IMG/VR virus record: IMGVR_UViG_3300031788_000123
Location: 1 to 21,643 of that record
From: a virus
Length of the DNA: 21,643 nucleotides
Reading direction: 5' to 3' (one strand)
The notes under the pieces were generated by a model. The model did no database searches and was not told where the DNA came from. It was given only the letters and a program-made list of their open reading frames with translations. How positions within the stretch are numbered: the first letter of the stretch is position 1; every line of letters begins with the position of its first letter. Shown here piece after piece: positions 1 to 6,840 of the stretch. The position numbers and the translations under genes were made by a program.

Positions 1-3000
1 GCACCGCAATGCCAGTTTGCTGTTTCAAAGAGTCCAGGATTTCAGCCAGCAATCGCACTGTTGGTGAATTTGAACTCAAGTCGGCATCAAGTTGTTTCTG
101 CTGAACTTCACGAAGATTTTTGTTATGAAGTTTCGCCAATTCGATAAAGTTACCTTTATTGCTGCTTTGGTCCGCCAATTGCTCATTAATACCGCGTTCT
201 TCCGGAACGAATTTATTGGCGTGATCTTTATCGAATGCCGCCTGCTGCTCTTCCTGTTTTTTGTAATCTACCGGAATGGCTGGTTCCGGAGCAGGTTCTG
301 GTGTTGCTTCGGTAGGTTTATCTTCTTTTTTGTCACCGCCTTGTCCAAAACCAAGTGCGTCATAGCCCATCATTAGAAATTGCATACCATCGGCTAGACC
401 TTCCAGGATCGGTGCCGCTGGTGCACCAATGACAGACGCCGCCAAGGCTATTGCCGCAGCATCCATTGCCGCTGATGCTGTGTCTATTGATGCACCGACT
501 TTATCACCACTGGAATATCTTTCCTTTGCGGATACAGCCAACATGGCTATATTGACGCCAGGAATGAACTTTGCTGTGGTTTTTGCGGCTGCTTTTGCAG
601 CGGCTTCTGCGGTGCCGCGTGCAACACTTTTCAGGATTCCTTTTTGTGTCACGTCCTTGATAACGTCTTCGGCAAGCGGCGCCGCTTTCAATGTAGCAGC
701 CTCCGGCACTTTTATGACTTTACTGGCATCGGTCGCGTTACCCGCTATTTCCGCTGTTTTGCCGGTGGCATCCGTTGCGGTTTTCAGTGTTGCATCGGCA
801 GCGCCAGCTACCCTTGCACTTGTGGCGTCAGCCATCTCAGCCGCCTTACCGGTGGCGTCCGTTGTAGTCTTTGCTGTTGCTTTGGCTATATCGGAAGCGC
901 TGCCAACAGCTTCCGTTGTGGTTTTCGTTGTTGCATCGGCAGCGCCAGCTACTCTTGCACTTGTGGCGTCAGCCATCTCAGCCGCCTTACCAGTGGCGTC
1001 TGCTGTAGTCTTTGCTGTTGCTTTGGCTATATCGGAAGCGCTGCCAACAGCTTCCGTTGTGGTTTTCGCTGTTGCATCGGCAGCGCCAGCTACCCTTGCA
1101 CTCGTGGCATCAACCATTTCAGCCGTTTTATCAGCGGCATTCGCTGTTTTGGCGGCGGCGTCATTGGCAGCCGTGCCCATTCCGGAGACTTTTTTAACTG
1201 TTCCAACGATGGCGGTTGTGGCAGCCTTGGCTAATGGAAATACGGAAGCCCCTGCCATAACGAGACCACCAAGATCCTCGACCTTGTCCAAAACGTCTCC
1301 GACGCCAGCCGGACGTGCCGGCTCGCCCTCATCGGCATTGCCGCCGTTGTCATCATCGTCCCGGTCATTATCATCTTTTTCGTCATCCGGTCGTTTTTCT
1401 TTATCTGCCAGTCCCTGTTTTTTTACCCAGCCCTCTCTGGATATGCCATTCATTTGGCTAGCCATCTCAAGGGTCAGCTTGGCGTCAGCGTCTCCTTGGG
1501 ACGCAAGAATTTTTAACGTATCTGCGTGTTCATTAACGTCTTTCTTTATGCGGTCGTAGTACTCGCCTTCGTCTCGAACTTCCGCTGCATGAGCGGAGGA
1601 ACTGGAAGCCACCAAAGCAGCAATTCCGCCAACGCCCAGAAGTGCAGCGCCGTACTTTCCTTTGTTTCGCCCAATATGATCACCAACTCTTTGGCGACCT
1701 GTTCTTCTTGGTCCTTTTTCTTCACGTTGACCGCCGGTTCGACGGCGTTCTTCTTCCTGTTTTTTCTTACGCTCTTTTTCCTCAGGAGTTTCCCGTCTGT
1801 TATCGTCTTCACCACCACCACCACCACTGCCTCCGCTACCCCCATTGACATTTACGACTTGCGCTTTGATATTGACCTTGCGCGCCGACATCCCTAGCAA
1901 ATTGCCAAGAAACGACTTTCCGGCACCGAGCAGGGAACCGATCAGGGACTTCACGAGAAGCCCTCCAGCTATGACCGTCAATCCGGTCAGAAAATCCGCT
2001 TTATGGTTGGGTTTGTCCTTACCGTCCTCACCCTTTTCCGGTGTTATAACACCACTCCAGAAACCATGAATAAAATCAACGATTTTTGCTATAACATCGG
2101 CGGTGACACCGATCCAATGACCCAAGGTCTTGAGATTATCCACAATGCTCGGTAGGTCATCTGTGGCAAAGTCGATAAAGCCTTGAAGAAAGTTTTTAAC
2201 AGCCGTAGCGGCATCAGGCAATTTATCTATAAACTTATCAATAAAATCGCCAGCAGCTTTTATATTTTTAGGTGAGAACGCAGATGCCACGAGGCTTCCA
2301 AATGCGGCCCCCAACCTTGTTGCCACCAGTTTCAGTTTCTCAACGACAGGGGCGATGTTACCAACGCTGCCTTCAACCCCTTGCAATGCTCCGTAGAAGG
2401 CTTCCCTAAACGCGCCGGTTACCGTACTTAGTGCCTCTTCCAATGAGGACATCAGCGCGGTAAACCCTTTCATTGATTCCTGTTTTTTTACCCAGTCCTC
2501 TCTGGATATGCTATTCATTTGCTGAGCCATCTCAAGGACCAGCTTGGCGCCGGCATTTCCTTGCGACGCAAGAATTTTTAACGTATCAGTGTTTTCATTC
2601 GCGGCTTTCTTTATGCGGTCGTAGTATTCGCCTTCGTCTTTGGCATCGAATTTGCCGGTTTTGATTTTGTCAGCCGCATCCTGCATGGCACTCATAATGC
2701 CGGTTGCCCCAACCGATGCAAGTTCCTTGCCCACATCGGTCATCCAAACCAGTCCCAACCCAACAGTCTGTGCCAACCCCTTGGCAAGCATGGCACCGGT
2801 TTCGCCGGGAATGGATGCCATGAACGCAGTCGCCGTGGTCAATGCTTTGGTCTGTGCGTCCGTGAGGTGGGAGTTGACGAGGGATACATCCTGCAATGCT
2901 GCATTCGTTGCCTTCGCTATGTCATCACGGCTTTTGCCTGTCACCGCTGAAAAATCAGAGATGTCTTTGGCAAATTGTGCCACGCTCTTGGATGTCGCGT

Positions 3001-3685
3001 CTTTATTGCGGAATGTTGACGAATTCTGGAGGCGTAATGTTTCAGCGTAATCTCCGGTCAAATCAGCGAGTTGTCCGATTGACATCCCATAGAAACCCAT
3101 GGGGCGCAAACTGTCGCGAACTGATTTTTGCAATGAACCCAATGACCTGCCGGTTTGGGTGTTGCTGTCAGCAAGTACCGCCGCTACGGTGCTGTTTCTT
3201 TTCAGCATTGCGGCAAATTCGTCCAGCGGCAATCCCGCTTCGCCGGCAGAGCGCGCCATTTCCAGCATCGAGCCGCCAAATGTCTGACCGATATCGGTCA
3301 TCTTTTGGTAGCTCTTGGCAAGGTGCATGCTGCCTTCGATCAGGCTGACGAACATGGCTCCGCCAGCAAGACCGGCAACAAACCCCTTCAGACCATGGAT
3401 AACCTCATCAACACCGCCACTGAGGCGTTTAATTGAGTTGGTATAATGATTAATTTGGGCATCAAACTTCGCTATACTGGCGCCGACACGCGTTTTGTGT
3501 TTTTTCGATTCCTTGTCACCAGATCTATAGAGGTCGGCGATTATTTTATCGGCTGCGTACTTATTGCCAGCAGGGTGTTTGGCGTCATTTTTCGAGGCAC
3601 CCATGATCTTCCCAAAGCCGACAAACAACTCCTTGTTGTTTCTGGAGATTGCCGCAACAAGTGAGTCTATTTCGTGTTGTTCCAT
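1..3685 (-). CDS. Tail tape measure protein (partial, C-terminus beyond left edge)
   Basis: The minus frame is open from an ATG at 3685 to the window edge, at least 1228 codons; I checked it codon by codon and found no stop. The protein would fill the tail tube and set its length. It has a polar N-terminus, a hydrophobic stretch near residues 103-122, a long helical region, a hydrophobic Gly/Leu-rich segment near 562-598, and a Gly/Ser linker near 613-626. A Lys/Glu/Arg-rich stretch follows, then a signal-peptide-like Ala-rich segment near 679-703, Ala/Thr-rich tandem repeats near 855-965, and another hydrophobic region near 1030-1110. A 53-residue block at 350-402 recurs at 705-757. Length, repeats, membrane segments and baseplate neighbours are typical of tape measure proteins. 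T4 gp29 is about half this size, and I see no direct gp29 similarity. A candidate late promoter lies 33 nt upstream. Ala-rich open frames on the opposite strand are shadows of this gene. Confidence 0.8.
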   Translation of the reverse strand, partial: MEQHEIDSLVAAISRNNKELFVGFGKIMGASKNDAKHPAGNKYAADKIIADLYRSGDKESKKHKTRVGASIAKFDAQINHYTNSIKRLSGGVDEVIHGLKGFVAGLAGGAMFVSLIEGSMHLAKSYQKMTDIGQTFGGSMLEMARSAGEAGLPLDEFAAMLKRNSTVAAVLADSNTQTGRSLGSLQKSVRDSLRPMGFYGMSIGQLADLTGDYAETLRLQNSSTFRNKDATSKSVAQFAKDISDFSAVTGKSRDDIAKATNAALQDVSLVNSHLTDAQTKALTTATAFMASIPGETGAMLAKGLAQTVGLGLVWMTDVGKELASVGATGIMSAMQDAADKIKTGKFDAKDEGEYYDRIKKAANENTDTLKILASQGNAGAKLVLEMAQQMNSISREDWVKKQESMKGFTALMSSLEEALSTVTGAFREAFYGALQGVEGSVGNIAPVVEKLKLVATRLGAAFGSLVASAFSPKNIKAAGDFIDKFIDKLPDAATAVKNFLQGFIDFATDDLPSIVDNLKTLGHWIGVTADVIAKIVDFIHGFWSGVITPEKGEDGKDKPNHKADFLTGLTVIAGGLLVKSLIGSLLGAGKSFLGNLLGMSARKVNIKAQVVNVNGGSGGSGGGGGEDDNRRETPEEKERKKKQEEERRRTGGQREEKGPRRTGRQRVGDHIGRNKGKYGAALLGVGGIAALVASSSSAHAAEVRDEGEYYDRIKKDVNEHADTLKILASQGDADAKLTLEMASQMNGISREGWVKKQGLADKEKRPDDEKDDNDRDDDDNGGNADEGEPARPAGVGDVLDKVEDLGGLVMAGASVFPLAKAATTAIVGTVKKVSGMGTAANDAAAKTANAADKTAEMVDATSARVAGAADATAKTTTEAVGSASDIAKATAKTTADATGKAAEMADATSARVAGAADATTKTTTEAVGSASDIAKATAKTTTDATGKAAEMADATSARVAGAADATLKTATDATGKTAEIAGNATDASKVIKVPEAATLKAAPLAEDVIKDVTQKGILKSVARGTAEAAAKAAAKTTAKFIPGVNIAMLAVSAKERYSSGDKVGASIDTASAAMDAAAIALAASVIGAPAAPILEGLADGMQFLMMGYDALGFGQGGDKKEDKPTEATPEPAPEPAIPVDYKKQEEQQAAFDKDHANKFVPEERGINEQLADQSSNKGNFIELAKLHNKNLREVQQKQLDADLSSNSPTVRLLAEILDSLKQQTGIAV
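791..1125 (-). repeat. 141-bp tandem repeat in tape measure gene
   Basis: Copies start at 791, 932 and 1073, a period of exactly 141 bp (47 codons). The first two copies are nearly identical and the third is partial and more diverged. The encoded unit is rich in Ala, Thr, Lys and Asp (for example KAAEMADATSARVAGAAD), as expected for a helical or coiled-coil repeat. The period is a multiple of 3, so copy-number change keeps the reading frame and would lengthen or shorten the protein. Confidence 0.9.
1416..1574 (-). repeat. Dispersed in-frame duplication, copy A (partner 2481-2639)
   Basis: This 159-bp block matches 2481-2639 without gaps; I count about 19 differences by hand, roughly 88 percent identity. 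The offset is exactly 1065 bp, or 355 codons. It encodes tape measure residues 705-757, starting DEGEYYDRIKK and ending near SREGWVKKQ. It lies directly after the signal-peptide-like Ala-rich segment. Confidence 0.92.
2481..2639 (-). repeat. Dispersed in-frame duplication, copy B (partner 1416-1574)
   Basis: Encodes tape measure residues 350-402, starting DEGEYYDRIKK and ending SREDWVKKQ. It matches copy A at 1416-1574 without gaps, 355 codons away. Both termini of the unit are well conserved; the central linker positions differ most. Confidence 0.92.
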
Positions 3686-3718
3686 TTGGGAAAATTTACC
3701 ACGCGAAGGTTATAGCAA

Positions 3719-3726
3719 TATTTAGC
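3719..3726 (-). promoter_or_regulatory. Candidate T4-type late promoter box for tape measure gene
   Basis: The minus strand reads GCTAAATA, one mismatch from the last seven bases of TATAAATA. It lies 33 nt upstream of the ATG at 3685, about the same spacing as the plus-strand boxes in this window. The C in place of A at the second position makes it weaker than the others. Confidence 0.4.
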
Positions 3727-3754
3727 CGAAAATAATAGTCCGATATAACTCGCA

Positions 3755-3762
3755 GATAAATA
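3755..3762 (+). promoter_or_regulatory. Candidate T4-type late promoter box for gp26-like gene
   Basis: GATAAATA matches seven of eight bases of the T4 late box TATAAATA, 31 nt upstream of the ATG at 3794. It would be read by RNA polymerase carrying the gp55-type sigma encoded at 10232-11782. An AAAGG ribosome-binding sequence sits between the box and the start codon. Confidence 0.6.
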
Positions 3763-3793
3763 CTACCATTATCCCCCGAAAGGTATTTCTTAG

Positions 3794-4735
3794 ATGTCCA
3801 AACCGTTGAACGATGACTTTGACGAAGACGCTTTGTTTGCCGCAACTGCGGCATCCCGCAAGGCGGTCGGAGCATTGGCGCCCACAGGCAATCCGTTGTT
3901 GAATTTCTACCGGTCTCCTGGCTTGCATGTCTGTTTGCCAACCCGTGGCGCATTCATGCCGCCGGGAACGTTGGAGCAGACTATGGCGAAGGATATTCCG
4001 GTGTTGCCGATGCGGGCGATGGACGAAATCATGCTCAAGAGTCCTGATGCATTGATGTCAGGTTATGCCATTGAAAAACTGCTTGAGTCGTGTGTTCCTG
4101 CCCTGAAGGCACCAAAATTGGTCAGTCTGCCTGATTTGGATGTTTTCCTGTTGGCGATTCGGGCAGCGACCAATGGCGAAAACATGCTGTTGACCGCGTC
4201 TTGTCCGAAATGTGGAACGGACAATGAATTTACCTGTCATCTTCCGGCATTGCTTGCCACGATGACCATGGTGGACCCGGAAAACCCGGTAAGGCTATCG
4301 GATGAGGTGGTGATATATTTGCGTCCTTATAACCTATACAACGCGACAAGTGTTGCCTTGGCATCCTATGAGGAAGCTAGGCGGCTTCAGACGTTTGAGA
4401 ACGAAAACGGCACCGAAGACCCAAGGCGCAAGACCGAAATCAATCGGACCATTGAGCGGCTTGCCAAGCTCAATCTTGAGATGCTTGCTGACTGCATTAT
4501 CAAAGTTGTGGTTCCTGGTGCTGAAGTTACGGACGCTGCACAAATTGGCGGCTTTCTGTTCAACACAAAGAAGTCATGGATTAACAAAATTGAGAAAAAA
4601 CTAAACCAGATTAACGACAAGGGGATTGACAAGACGATTCATGCGAAATGTCAGAACGTTGAATGCAACCATGAATGGAAGACACAGGTGGAGTTCGACC
4701 CCGCAAGTTTTTTCGACGACAACTCCTCGGAGTAA
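3794..4735 (+). CDS. 26: T4 gp26-like baseplate hub protein
   Basis: 313 aa. The central region has the pattern I associate with the gp26 family of T4-like phages: a LPDLDVFLLAIRAAT segment followed by a Cys pair, CPKC at 137-140. A second Cys pair (C286 and C291) with a following His lies near the C-terminus; together they look like a zinc-binding site. The N-terminal third carries the proline-rich LPTRG and LPMRAMDE segments typical of these proteins. It is expected to take part in baseplate hub assembly. The start at 3794 has an upstream AAAGG and a late promoter box. It is first in a plus-strand group and is followed within 20 nt by a small gene, as expected for baseplate genes. Family assignment is from motifs only. 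Confidence 0.75.
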   Translation: MSKPLNDDFDEDALFAATAASRKAVGALAPTGNPLLNFYRSPGLHVCLPTRGAFMPPGTLEQTMAKDIPVLPMRAMDEIMLKSPDALMSGYAIEKLLESCVPALKAPKLVSLPDLDVFLLAIRAATNGENMLLTASCPKCGTDNEFTCHLPALLATMTMVDPENPVRLSDEVVIYLRPYNLYNATSVALASYEEARRLQTFENENGTEDPRRKTEINRTIERLAKLNLEMLADCIIKVVVPGAEVTDAAQIGGFLFNTKKSWINKIEKKLNQINDKGIDKTIHAKCQNVECNHEWKTQVEFDPASFFDDNSSE

Positions 4736-4752
4736 GGACGCATGAAGGGTTC

Positions 4753-4947
4753 GTGAAAATTATCGCTGAATACGGACATGAACGCAAGTCGATACAGAAG
4801 GTCATAACGAGCATTATGTGGCATATGCGTGGTTCGATATCCCGTGATGAGGCATGGTCGCTATGTCATGAGGAACGCGAAATTATTAGCAAGTTTATCG
4901 AAGAACGGATTAAAGTTGTGGAGAAAACCGGTCTGCCGATGATCTGA
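4753..4947 (+). CDS. Small conserved baseplate-cluster protein (64 aa, GTG start)
   Basis: Translation from GTG at 4753 gives 64 aa starting VKIIAEYG. The ATG at 4742 is in another frame and stops after four codons, and the nearest in-frame ATG (4675) lies inside gp26, so GTG is the likely start. An AAGGA overlaps the gp26 stop. The core MWHMRGSISRDEAWSL and a C-terminus rich in Glu/Lys ending TGLPMI resemble short proteins encoded beside gp26 in T4-like phages. In T4, gene 51 (hub assembly factor) neighbours gene 26, but this protein is much shorter than T4 gp51, so equivalence is only suggested by position. Likely a helical assembly factor translated with gp26. Confidence 0.6.
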   Translation: MKIIAEYGHERKSIQKVITSIMWHMRGSISRDEAWSLCHEEREIISKFIEERIKVVEKTGLPMI

Positions 4948-4954
4948 AAAAGGC

Positions 4955-4983
4955 TTGACACGTGCGTTTTGGCTGGTTATGAA
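4955..4983 (+). promoter_or_regulatory. Host-type sigma70 promoter candidate
   Basis: A perfect TTGACA (4955-4960) is followed after 17 bp by TATGAA (4978-4983), 4 of 6 to the -10 consensus. The predicted transcription start falls at or next to the ATG at 4990, so the transcript would have no or almost no leader. Confidence 0.5.
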
Positions 4984-4989
4984 GTCCGA

Positions 4990-5199
4990 ATGAGCGATAA
5001 TCTTGTTCTTGAGCACCTGCGTGCCATTCGTGGGGACCTTGCCGGGCTGAAGGTTGACATGTCCGAGGTCAAAGAACGGCTGGGCTTATTGGAGGCGCAG
5101 TACTCCAGCATATCACGCCGCACTGATCGCATTTCCGGCGACATCGAACACATCAAGCGTCGGCTGGACATTGTGTCGGTGGATGATCTTTCGTCGTGA
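4990..5199 (+). CDS. Small coiled-coil protein, possible host-acquired cargo gene
   Basis: 69 aa from ATG 4990 (MSDNLVLEHLRAIRGDLAGLK). An upstream in-frame TTG at 4969 would add seven residues, but it lies within the promoter spacer. The whole protein is amphipathic helix with heptad-like hydrophobic spacing (L..I...L..L....SEVKERL..LE), probably a coiled coil. Short proteins starting with this kind of sequence are, from memory, common in alphaproteobacterial genomes; their function is unknown to me. It has its own host-type promoter, no clear Shine-Dalgarno sequence, and sits between late structural genes, which fits a gene acquired from the host and expressed independently. Confidence 0.6.
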   Translation: MSDNLVLEHLRAIRGDLAGLKVDMSEVKERLGLLEAQYSSISRRTDRISGDIEHIKRRLDIVSVDDLSS

Positions 5200-5225
5200 C
5201 AGATTAAGCCTAGTTAACAATAATA

Positions 5226-5233
5226 TATAAATA
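5226..5233 (+). promoter_or_regulatory. Exact T4-type late promoter box TATAAATA
   Basis: All eight bases match the T4 late promoter consensus. It lies 29 nt upstream of the nuclease ATG at 5263, in an AT-rich gap between genes. It predicts late, gp55-dependent expression of the nuclease. Confidence 0.75.
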
Positions 5234-5262
5234 GTCGGACATTTAAATATGGACGGTTATGT

Positions 5263-5793
5263 ATGGCAGGCAGTAAATCATCCCGCAAAGGCGGAGTTGG
5301 TGAACGCGAATTATGCAAAATTCTCGGCGATATATTTGAAGGCAAATTCCTGAGGTCTCCGCAATCAGGCGCCTTCATCGGAGGGCAGAACGCTCGGCGG
5401 AAAACAGTAATGTCAGTGGGGCAAATTCAAAGCCGCAAGGGAGATATTGTTCCGCCTGACCATATGCTACGCCTCGTGATTGAAATGAAAAATTTCTCAA
5501 AATTCTTATTTCATCAACTTATATCGCCGGGGTCATGTCCGCAGCTTGATGAATGGATTAAACAGACCCTTGACGTGGTTGATCCCGGTGATTGCTGGCT
5601 GGTATGTTTTAAAGTCACACGTGTCGGACTTTTTGTAGCCATCCCAAAATCACATGGCATGGTTATTGCTTATAGCAATCATTGCGTGTATCGTGGATTA
5701 TACGGTGATTTTATCATTACGGACCTGAAAACATTCTTTCAGGACAACCGTGCCGCAATTCTTGCGGCGACGATGACGGCAAGAACGCCCTAG
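5263..5793 (+). CDS. PD-(D/E)XK nuclease, probable Holliday-junction resolvase
   Basis: 176 aa. Candidate active-site residues come in the order expected for the PD-(D/E)XK fold: E14 in GVGERE, D61 in RKGDIVPPD, and E74-x-K76 in VIEMKN. An RSPQSGAF segment at residues 31-38 resembles the R-x-x-x-SG element of Hjc-type resolvases. The N-terminal basic stretch could contact DNA. Resolving branched DNA before packaging is the likely role; T4 does this with the unrelated endonuclease VII, which is also made late, matching the exact TATAAATA box upstream. It converges with the ERF gene, the two stops being one base apart. An alternative is a restriction-type or repair endonuclease of the same fold. 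Confidence 0.6.
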   Translation: MAGSKSSRKGGVGERELCKILGDIFEGKFLRSPQSGAFIGGQNARRKTVMSVGQIQSRKGDIVPPDHMLRLVIEMKNFSKFLFHQLISPGSCPQLDEWIKQTLDVVDPGDCWLVCFKVTRVGLFVAIPKSHGMVIAYSNHCVYRGLYGDFIITDLKTFFQDNRAAILAATMTARTP

Positions 5794-5794
5794 C

Positions 5795-6772
5795 TTATTG
5801 CCAGGGCGCCGGCTGTGGACCGCCATGTCCATTGTTGCCGTTGGGCTCCTTGATGACCGCCGCATCCTTTGCCTTCGCCCGATTCAGCAGAATGTTTTTG
5901 TGCGCAGCGAAAGCGGCAACGATACGGTCGTACCGTTCCTTGTCCGCTGTCTTGATATGTCCCAACGCGCGCTGGTTCGTTGCCCAGATTTCTTCGAGCT
6001 TGCCGACCGTCACCGATGCGCGCATACGCTTGCAGATGTTCATCTCGAAGTTGTTGAACTTGACTTTCTGCGCCTGTGCACCCTCAGCCACCATCCGGTT
6101 AGCCCGGTCCACGTCAGGCTCAAACCCATGCTCTTGGTCTGATGGCGGCGCCAAATTCTCGCAATAGTCAGACGGAAGCGCTGGACGTGTGGCGTTTGCA
6201 TACCGTGTTGCGTTTGCCGGCGCCTTCAGGTACTTGCCACGTGTTTGCTGAAACCGACTGTTGTCAAGGGCATCCTGATCCGCCTCTTCAGTCGGAATTT
6301 TGAACGCGGAGCGCATGAACGCCTTGTCAGCATAAGAGATGACCGACAGGCTCGTCTGTGCACCGATAATTTGGTGAATCAGCGTGAACGTCATGTAGCC
6401 ACGGATAACCGTTCCATCGCGATAGCGAAGGTCAACCGAAACGTCCGTGAGCAGCATCGCCTTGTCGCCGTCCGCGTTCTTCCCCCCAGTGATTTCAATC
6501 GGGCGCGGATTGCAGTTATGGGCAATCCACTGGATGCCATGTTTCGCGGCAATCGGCACAACCTTTTGATAGAATTGGTCGATGCTGGCGAAATTGAAGT
6601 TGCCGAAACTATTTCGCTGGTCACGGGCAAGCGTGCCAACTTCCTCACGGATTGCCTCCACAGCGGCAAACACCTCAGCATTGACCGACTTTGCCACAGG
6701 CTCTTCCGCCGCTACATCCACCAGTTCAGCTTCGACTGGCGGTTCGGAGGCTGACTTATTGTTTTGGCTCAT
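5795..6772 (-). CDS. ERF-family single-strand annealing protein
   Basis: 325 aa from the ATG at 6772 (MSQNNKSASEPP), chosen because GAGGG and AGGAG lie just upstream; an in-frame ATG at 6811 would add 13 residues. After an acidic, Ala/Glu-rich N-terminus the ERF-type domain spans roughly residues 28-185, with FGNFNFASIDQFYQKVVPIA, a predicted beta region around TDVSVDLRYRDG, and IGAQTSLSVISYADKAFMRS. ERF proteins bind single-stranded DNA and promote annealing during phage recombination. The C-terminal half is charged and of unclear fold. It lies 68 nt downstream of gp46, in the same direction, so it probably belongs to the same operon. T4 itself relies on the RecA-like UvsX; whether this phage also has UvsX cannot be seen here. 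Confidence 0.72.
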   Translation of the reverse strand: MSQNNKSASEPPVEAELVDVAAEEPVAKSVNAEVFAAVEAIREEVGTLARDQRNSFGNFNFASIDQFYQKVVPIAAKHGIQWIAHNCNPRPIEITGGKNADGDKAMLLTDVSVDLRYRDGTVIRGYMTFTLIHQIIGAQTSLSVISYADKAFMRSAFKIPTEEADQDALDNSRFQQTRGKYLKAPANATRYANATRPALPSDYCENLAPPSDQEHGFEPDVDRANRMVAEGAQAQKVKFNNFEMNICKRMRASVTVGKLEEIWATNQRALGHIKTADKERYDRIVAAFAAHKNILLNRAKAKDAAVIKEPNGNNGHGGPQPAPWQ

Positions 6773-6840
6773 GATTTTACCCTCTCTCCTGCTACCTACG
6801 GAGAAGAACACAAAACAGAGGCTTTGGCAAGAGATTTCCG

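Noticed and set aside
791-1125. Possible CRISPR array
   Set aside because: The repeats are 141 bp, contiguous and without unique spacers, and they are in frame with a long protein.
429-1559. 376-codon Ala/Ser-rich plus-strand open frame
   Set aside because: It is antisense to the tape measure gene, and its low complexity mirrors the Ala/Thr repeats on the minus strand. No family motif is present.
1546-1851. 101-codon minus-strand open frame with a Val run
   Set aside because: It is in a different frame from the continuous tape measure frame, which remains open here. The Val run is a shifted reading of the Gly/Ser linker codons.
4742-4756. ATG at 4742 as the start of the small gene after gp26
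   Set aside because: This ATG is in another frame and meets a TGA after four codons; the conserved frame starts with GTG at 4753.
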